Shown here: in pieces, positions 59,609 through 64,000 of the stretch
Layout of the letters: every line of letters begins with the position of its first letter
Numbering within the stretch: position 1 is the first letter of the stretch
Source of the DNA: DASZUK01 sp963745595
Lineage (GTDB): Bacteria > Actinomycetota > Acidimicrobiia > Acidimicrobiales > RAAP-2
Direction of reading: 5' to 3'
Assembly: GCA_963745595.1 (NCBI GenBank)
Contig: CAVUYB010000033.1
Coordinates: forward strand, 1 to 64,000
DNA length: 64,000 nucleotides
Notes under the pieces: model-generated
Databases searched by the model: none
What the model saw: only the letters and a program-made list of their open reading frames with translations
What the model was told of the DNA's origin: nothing
Position numbers and translations under genes: made by a program

Positions 59609-60544
59609 ATGACGACCTACCTCCTCTCCCAAGAAGGACGGCAGTGCCGTGTCCACGCGGCCTGGTGGACCCCTGACGGCGAGGAGACGACCGGCGTCGT
59701 GCTGCTGCCGGACCGGCGGATCGCCTCGCGGTTGGCGACGAGCCTCGGGATACTCTCCGAGGCGATCTGGGGGCAGACCGCCGAGTCGCCCGGTGACCCG
59801 CTGCCCGTCCCGCCGGCCATGGCTGCCCTCGTGGCCGGCCGTAACGGATCGGCCACGATGTCGTCGGCCACGGTGCCGGCCGCGGACCCGGGTGGTCGGT
59901 CCCGGCCCGATGCCGTTCGCCTCCGGGCACGGATTGCCGACGACGAGGCCCGGACGATCGTCGAGCTGGTGGCCGGGCTCCCGGACGAGACGGTCCTCCG
60001 GTTGCGGGAGGAGATCGACAGCGAGCTGACCGCGGCGTCGGCGACGACACCGTCCGACCTCGACGAGACGGACCGCCGCTGGCAGCGCTTCCGTCGCCTC
60101 GATCCGGCCGGGTTCCTCGCCCTGTGGGCCAACGACGACCACCCCGATGCGCCGTTCCTGGCGTGGGCCGTCGGGCGGCCGGTGCATGCGGTCGCCGACC
60201 GGGAGAGCGGCCTGGTCACCCATTGCGTCGACGTCGGGGAGGGGATCGAGGTCCGGATCACCCCGGACACGGTCGGCGACGATCCGGTCCTGCGCATCGA
60301 CATGCAGTGCGAGGGCGCGACCCGCGCCTACCTCGACATCGACGACGTCGGCGAGTACGGGCACGCCGGGGCGCTGTTGGCCGAGATCCGCGAGCGACTC
60401 ACGCCTCACTACCTCGTCGACGCCGTCGTCCGCACCGAGGCGACCTACCAGCCGGCGCCGAGCGAGGACGATCTCGTCGCTTTCGACCACGTCATCCGTC
60501 GGTTGAACGCACTGTTGCCGGCCGACGAACCCGGACCGGCCTGA
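59609..60544 (+). CDS. hypothetical protein
   Basis: This 311-residue soluble protein is of unrecognised family. It has a beta-rich N-terminal part (QEGRQCRVHAAWWTPDGEET), a central helical region (LRARIADDEARTIVELVAGL) and a C-terminal alpha/beta domain (GIEVRITPDTVGDDPVLRID, ATRAYLDIDDVGEYGHAGAL). There are no membrane segments and no catalytic signature that I can name. It starts 123 bp after the DUF1707-like gene and converges with the copper-type operon. Confidence 0.7.
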   Translation: MTTYLLSQEGRQCRVHAAWWTPDGEETTGVVLLPDRRIASRLATSLGILSEAIWGQTAESPGDPLPVPPAMAALVAGRNGSATMSSATVPAADPGGRSRPDAVRLRARIADDEARTIVELVAGLPDETVLRLREEIDSELTAASATTPSDLDETDRRWQRFRRLDPAGFLALWANDDHPDAPFLAWAVGRPVHAVADRESGLVTHCVDVGEGIEVRITPDTVGDDPVLRIDMQCEGATRAYLDIDDVGEYGHAGALLAEIRERLTPHYLVDAVVRTEATYQPAPSEDDLVAFDHVIRRLNALLPADEPGPA

Positions 60545-60588
60545 CCGCCTGCGGTCCGCCGCCGCCGCCCTCGGTCGTCGCCTGACCC

Positions 60589-61915
60589 CTAGCGTCGCTC
60601 GGGGATGCTGCCCAGCGCGTCGGGGGCCACGCCGTAGCGGTCGTGGCAGCGATCGGAGCAGAAGTAGACCGGCTGGCCGTCGTCGACGGTCCGAGCTGGG
60701 GCCTCGGCCTTGCGGACCTGCATCCCGCAGACCGGGTCCCGGGCGTACTGATCGCCGGCCCCGAGCTGCTCGCGATGGCGGTACAGCCAGTAGACGACGG
60801 CGAACAGGCCGAGGAAGACGATGTTCAGGTACGTCGTGTAGTTCCACGAGAAGTGCGACGTCGTGATCGCCACCGACCGGTTCGTCGGGACAAGCCCGGC
60901 CGCCCGAAAGATGCCCTCGGTGGCCAGCCCGGCCAGTGACATGACGACCCAGAACACCGCCAGCAGGCGCAGGGTCAACCGGATGCCGTAGTAGCGGCGG
61001 TAGACGAGGAGGAGGGGGAACGTGATGAGGTCGGCGAAGATGAACGAGACGACGCCGCCGAACGAGATGCCGCCGCCCCACAACGCGGCGGCCAGCGGGA
61101 CGTTGCCGATCGAGCAGACGAAGCTGATGATCGCGATGAACGGCCCGACGATGACGTTCTCCAGGCTCGTCCAGAAGCCGTGACCGTGGAGGAAGATCGT
61201 GTTCCAGAAATGGACCGGCACGAGGACGGCCAGGAACCCGGCCACGACGTAGCCGAGGACCAGCTCGCGCCGGAGCATCGTCAGGTCCGACATCGTGTAC
61301 GTCGCCGCGTCGGCCCAGGCACCGCGGTCACGGATCCGCGTGCGCCACCCGTGCGGCCGGGCTCGCACTGCTGTCGCGGTGGTCTCCGTGGTCCCCGGGC
61401 TCGTGGTGCTCGTGGGCGTCGGACGAGCCGGCGGTCGGCTCGTTCAGTCGCTCTCGGGCCGCCGCCACGCGTCGACCGCCGAGGAACACCCCGCCGAGTA
61501 GGACGAGGAGGACGATCATGATCGCCCCGCCGACGAACTCGCTGGCCGCGAACTGCCAGCCCATGAGCACGACGAGGACGATGCCGAGCTCGACGACGAG
61601 GTTGGTCGAGGCGAACATGAAGACCATCGCCGTGACGAAGTCGGCTCCCTTGGCGAACAGCGACTTGGCCATCGCCGACGCCGCGTACGAGCACGACGAG
61701 GACGCCATGCCATAGGCCGACGCCCGGGCCACCGCCGTCGGCCGGTGATCGCCCAGCGCTCGCCGCATGGCGTCGCGGCTGACGAACGTCTGGACGGCGC
61801 CGGACAGGGTGAACCCGAGCACCAGCGGCCAGAGCGTCTGCCAGAACATGAAGAAGCTCTCGCGCAGGCTGCGCCCGATGTCGTCGAGGACGGCGACCGT
61901 GGCGAGCATCGTCAA
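60589..61915 (-). CDS. ArsP/UPF0718-type permease with YHS domain, frameshifted
   Basis: This permease is read as one gene of about 440 residues. The N-terminal half (ATG 61915) has helices and the family motif YGMASSSCSYAASAMAKSLF, with FTSANLV-like AMVFMFASTNLVVELGIVLV. A His/Asp-rich loop follows (DAHEHHEPGDHGDHRDS), then the frame breaks near 61340. The second half repeats the transporter unit (FIAIISFVCSIGNVPLAAAL, ISFGGVVSFIFADLITFPLL). It ends in a YHS metal-binding domain (RDPVCGMQVRKAEAPARTVD, YFCSDRCHDRYG). The DUF318 family exports organoarsenicals or metals. Overlap with a C-H-C type CsoR gene points to copper or a related thiophilic metal. Confidence 0.82.
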
Positions 61916-62196
61916 GAGCGAACGAGCCGGGCGATGGCCGCCGACGCTTCGCTGATCTTGACCGACGCCTCGTCGCCGCCGTCGTGCACCGCGTCAGCGA
62001 CGCAGTGGGCGAGGTGGTCGTCGAGCAGCTGCAGGGCCACCGACTGCAGGGCCTTCGTCACCGCCGCGACCTGTTCGAGCACGTTGATGCAGTACCGGTC
62101 CTCGTCGACCATCCGCTGGAGGCCGCGCACCTGGCCTTCGATCCGCCGGAGGCGTCGCTGCACGGCGAGCTTGTGTTCGCTGTAGCCGGGGTCCAT
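61912..62196 (-). CDS. csoR: CsoR-family copper-sensing repressor
   Basis: This 94-residue all-helical DUF156 protein is preceded by GAGGAGG. The Cu(I) ligand triad of CsoR is present at the same numbers as in the Mycobacterium protein: Cys36 (RYCINVLEQVAAVTKAL), His61 and Cys65 (LLDDHLAHCVADAV). The DNA-contacting basic helix is RLRRIEGQVRGLQRMV. Metal binding releases DNA and induces the operon. An operator-like palindrome overlaps its own promoter at 62235-62251. It overlaps the permease start by four bases, so the two are co-regulated. Confidence 0.92.
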   Translation of the reverse strand: MDPGYSEHKLAVQRRLRRIEGQVRGLQRMVDEDRYCINVLEQVAAVTKALQSVALQLLDDHLAHCVADAVHDGGDEASVKISEASAAIARLVRS

Positions 62197-62234
62197 GGCG
62201 GCCTCCTCTGGTCGATGTTCGATCGAACGGGCGG

Positions 62235-62251
62235 ATACCCCCCAGGAGTAT
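62235..62251 (-). promoter_or_regulatory. CsoR-type operator overlapping a -10 box
   Basis: The 17-bp imperfect palindrome ATACCCCCCAGGAGTAT (12 of 17 positions symmetric) has the C-tract/G-tract form of CsoR/RcnR/FrmR operators. On the minus strand it contains TATACT, a good -10 box, about 45 nt before the csoR ATG. Repression by occlusion is inferred. Confidence 0.7.
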
Positions 62252-62309
62252 AAAGAACGGCGTGGGTGGAGGGCCACTTCGCCGCCCGGACAGTCGGGGG
62301 TGTGAAGGT

Positions 62310-62593
62310 CTACGACCTCTCGTCGTCGTCGTCGTCGTTGGCGTCGTCCGGGTGATCGGTCGGCGTCGGCGCCGCGCGGCCGTCCGGCGGCGGCCGCGGT
62401 AGGTGCTGGCCAGCAGCATGACGATGGCCAGGAGGGGCAGGACCACCGCGCCGACCACCCGATGATCGCGCAGGGCGAAGGCCACGCCGACGATGATCAG
62501 CGTGGCCACGAAGAGGTCCGGGGTGTCCCCGACGAGGAACTCCCACCAGAACCGGCCGAAGGCCTTGAGGGCGCCGACGATGGCCGAGGTCAT
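62310..62593 (-). CDS. small membrane protein, frameshifted near its end
   Basis: This protein of about 93 residues starts at ATG 62593 (overlapping the upstream stop). It has an amphipathic N-terminus (AIVGALKAFGRFWWEFLVGD), two membrane segments (LFVATLIIVGVAFALRDH, VVGAVVLPLLAIVMLLAS) and an Arg-rich region. The frame shifts near 62400, after which DGRAAPTPTDHPDDANDDDD leads to a stop at 62310. Without the shift, the frame runs on through the csoR gene, which is unlikely. The family is not recognised. It is co-transcribed with the COG4280-type gene. Confidence 0.65.
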
Positions 62594-63480
62594 TGGGCCG
62601 CCGGCTCCCCGGTCGAGGCCGAGGGCCGACTGCCGGTCGCCGACCGGCTCGGCCGTCTGCCCGCCGACCGGGTCGGCCGTGTGCTCTCGGGCAGCAAGGT
62701 GCGCATCCAGGCGACCGCGATCGCCGTCACGCCGGCGAACACCGCGATCAACACGAGGATGGCCAGGTCGCTCCCGGGCCAGTGGACGCCGGCTCCCTCC
62801 CCGACCCAGAACAGGCCGAAGCTCGTCAGCATGATCCCGACAACGGTCTTGATGGTGTTCTCGGGCACGGCCGCCAGCTGGCGGGCCACGACCAGTCCGA
62901 CCACGGCGACCATGACCGCGGCCGCCGCGGCGGCCAGCGCGGCGAGTCCGAGACGATGCTGGCTGGCGCCGAGGCTGACCACGATGAGGACGACCTCGGT
63001 CCCCTCCAAGAAGACGCCCTTGAAGGCCACGGCGAAGCCGACCCCGTCCCGCCGACGGGAGCCGGGCTGGCCTGTTCCCCGGCGGAGATCGGCAGTGCCG
63101 TCGTGCCGACGGAGATCGGCAGTGCCGTCGGGCCGACGGAGATCGGCCGTGGTCTCGGCGAAGATGGCGTCCTCGTCGTGCTTGGCCTTGTGCCCGCTGG
63201 CCCGCAGGATGGCCTTGCGGAGCCAGGACAGGCCGAGGACGAGGAGCAGCGCGCCGACCACCACCCGGAGGGCGTCGAGCGGGACGTAGTGGATGAGGGG
63301 GATCCCGACCGCACCGACCAAGGCCCCGAGGACGATCACCGCGGCGGCGGCGCCCTCGAGGGCCGAACGCCATCCTCGGGTGGTCCCGGCGGCCACCACG
63401 ATGGTGAGGGCCTCGACCATCTCGACGGTGCTGGCCCCGAAGACCGCGAGGAGCAGGACGACGGTCGACGAGGTGCTCAC
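62590..63480 (-). CDS. COG4280-type membrane protein
   Basis: This 296-residue protein has about seven membrane helices. It begins with the family pattern VFGASTVEMVEALTIVVAAG, followed by TTRGWRSALEGAAAAVIVLG, WLRKAILRASGHKAKHDEDA and FAVAFKGVFLEGTEVVLIVV. The paired glutamate motifs (E in VEMVEAL and FLEGTEV) resemble those in FTR1/manganese-type cation transporters, so a metal transport role is a reasonable guess. A charged cytoplasmic loop carries 27-bp DNA repeats. The GTG at 63480 follows the dehydrogenase stop by 14 bases. It lies upstream of the csoR unit, transcribed in the same direction. Confidence 0.8.
   Translation of the reverse strand: MSTSSTVVLLLAVFGASTVEMVEALTIVVAAGTTRGWRSALEGAAAAVIVLGALVGAVGIPLIHYVPLDALRVVVGALLLVLGLSWLRKAILRASGHKAKHDEDAIFAETTADLRRPDGTADLRRHDGTADLRRGTGQPGSRRRDGVGFAVAFKGVFLEGTEVVLIVVSLGASQHRLGLAALAAAAAAVMVAVVGLVVARQLAAVPENTIKTVVGIMLTSFGLFWVGEGAGVHWPGSDLAILVLIAVFAGVTAIAVAWMRTLLPESTRPTRSAGRRPSRSATGSRPSASTGEPAAQ
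63083..63152. repeat. 27-bp tandem repeat in the COG4280-type gene
   Basis: Copies begin at 63083, 63110 and 63137 (the last partial). They encode the loop repeat ADLRRxDGT. The period is in frame. Confidence 0.9.
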
Positions 63481-63494
63481 CGCCGCCGTCCGGT

Positions 63495-64000
63495 TCAGGC
63501 CCCGATGACGACCACGGACCGGAGGACCTCGCCGCGCTGCATCCGGGCGAAGGCTTCCTCGACGTCGCCGAGGCCGATCGTCTCGGAGACGAAGCCGTCG
63601 AGATCGAGCCGGCCCCGTAGGTAGAGGTCGATCAGGATCGGGAAGTCCCGGGTCGGCAGGCAGTCGCCGTACCAGGAGGACTTGAGCGCGCCGCCCCGGC
63701 CGAACAGCTCGATCATCGGCAGCTCGATCGTCATCGACGGATCCGGCACGCCGACCTGGACGAGCGTGCCGGCGAGATCGCGGGCGAAGAAGGCCTGCCG
63801 GTACGTCTCGGGCCGGCCGACGGCCTCGATGACGACGTCGGCCCCGTTGCCTCCGGTCAGTCCCCGGATGGCCTCGACCGGGTCGGTGCCGCGGGCATCG
63901 ACGGTGTGGGTGGCGCCGAACCGGCGGGCCCACTCGAGCTTGCGGTCGTCGACGTCGACGGCGATGACCATCCGGGCGCCGGCGATCACCGCGCCGGCGA
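63495..64000 (-). CDS. zinc-type alcohol dehydrogenase, mycothiol-dependent type (partial)
   Basis: This is the C-terminal 168 or so residues of a medium-chain dehydrogenase; the start lies beyond the window. The end of the Rossmann fold is visible (MVIAVDVDDRKLEWARRFGA, THTVDARGTDPVEAIRGLTG). It is followed by VVIEAVGRPETYRQAFFARD, VQVGVPDPSMTIELPMIELF and the tail GALKSSWYGDCLPTRDFPIL, then YLRGRLDLDGFVSETIGLGD. This tail closely resembles S-(hydroxymethyl)mycothiol dehydrogenase (AdhE2-type), which oxidises formaldehyde-mycothiol adducts. The catalytic zinc ligands are outside the window, so substrate specificity is not proven. Confidence 0.85.
   Translation of the reverse strand, partial: AGAVIAGARMVIAVDVDDRKLEWARRFGATHTVDARGTDPVEAIRGLTGGNGADVVIEAVGRPETYRQAFFARDLAGTLVQVGVPDPSMTIELPMIELFGRGGALKSSWYGDCLPTRDFPILIDLYLRGRLDLDGFVSETIGLGDVEEAFARMQRGEVLRSVVVIGA

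Overview
This is a GC-rich (about 70 %) 64 kb stretch from an actinobacterium. It is probably a member of the class Acidimicrobiia. The evidence is the GTG/TTG-rich start codon use, secreted proteins built from DGGVFxFG repeats of the kind common in that class, WhiG/FliA-type sigma factors, and a mycothiol-type zinc alcohol dehydrogenase at the right edge. The class assignment is inference. The core of the window, about 13.9-58 kb, is a nearly complete flagellar gene cluster.

Region by region. 0-13.8 kb is an accessory and housekeeping flank. It holds tRNA-Asn, a frameshifted nucleotidyltransferase with a small partner, two large secreted repeat proteins, a DUF4258/DUF2283 pair, a DinB-fold protein, a Coq4-like protein, tRNA-Ile2/Met (CAT), a class III nucleotide cyclase and an ATP-dependent DNA ligase. 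13.9-16.5 kb is a sigma-factor node: two FliA-type sigma-28 genes facing each other, with a truncated region-1.2/2-only sigma-70-like gene coupled to one of them. 16.4-22.4 kb (+) carries flbD-motA-motB-fliL-flgN-flgK-flgL-fliW. 22.4-26.9 kb (-) carries flhA-flhF-membrane protein-csrA, where csrA is an unusual tandem form. 27.0-27.4 kb is a small toxin-antitoxin-like pair. 27.5-37.1 kb (-) is an operon of large, partly fused glycosyltransferases plus a methyltransferase, divergent from flagellin. 37.3-41.6 kb (+) is fliC-fliD-fliS-(fliT-like). 41.8-52.8 kb (+) is flgB-flgC-fliE-fliF-fliG-fliHI-fliJ-(NlpC/P60-SLT hydrolase)-fliK-flgD-flgE. 53-58 kb (+) is fliM-N-O-P-Q-R-flhB. Three uncharacterised genes follow, and then a copper-type csoR operon on the minus strand up to the edge.

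How it works together. Six sites with the exact layout TCAAG-N15-(G/T)CCGATa precede sigma-28 gene 1, flbD-motAB, flhA, flagellin, flgB and fliM. They look like one FliA regulon covering every flagellar transcription unit. Flagellin has a second control layer. Its leader holds a perfect 7-bp hairpin with GGA in a 6-nt loop, plus a GGA-containing Shine-Dalgarno sequence. That is the architecture CsrA binds in the Bacillus hag mRNA. The window also encodes FliW and a two-module CsrA to act on it. The glycosyltransferase operon probably modifies flagellin.

Caution. At least a dozen otherwise intact genes are split by single-base frameshifts (near 1445, 2785, 5048, 5290, 18500, 24380, 24585, 26330, 31765, 32230, 34630, 34855, 61340 and 62400). 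The coding potential resumes perfectly in another frame each time, so most are more likely assembly or sequencing indels than decayed genes. Such genes are given as single features spanning the break.
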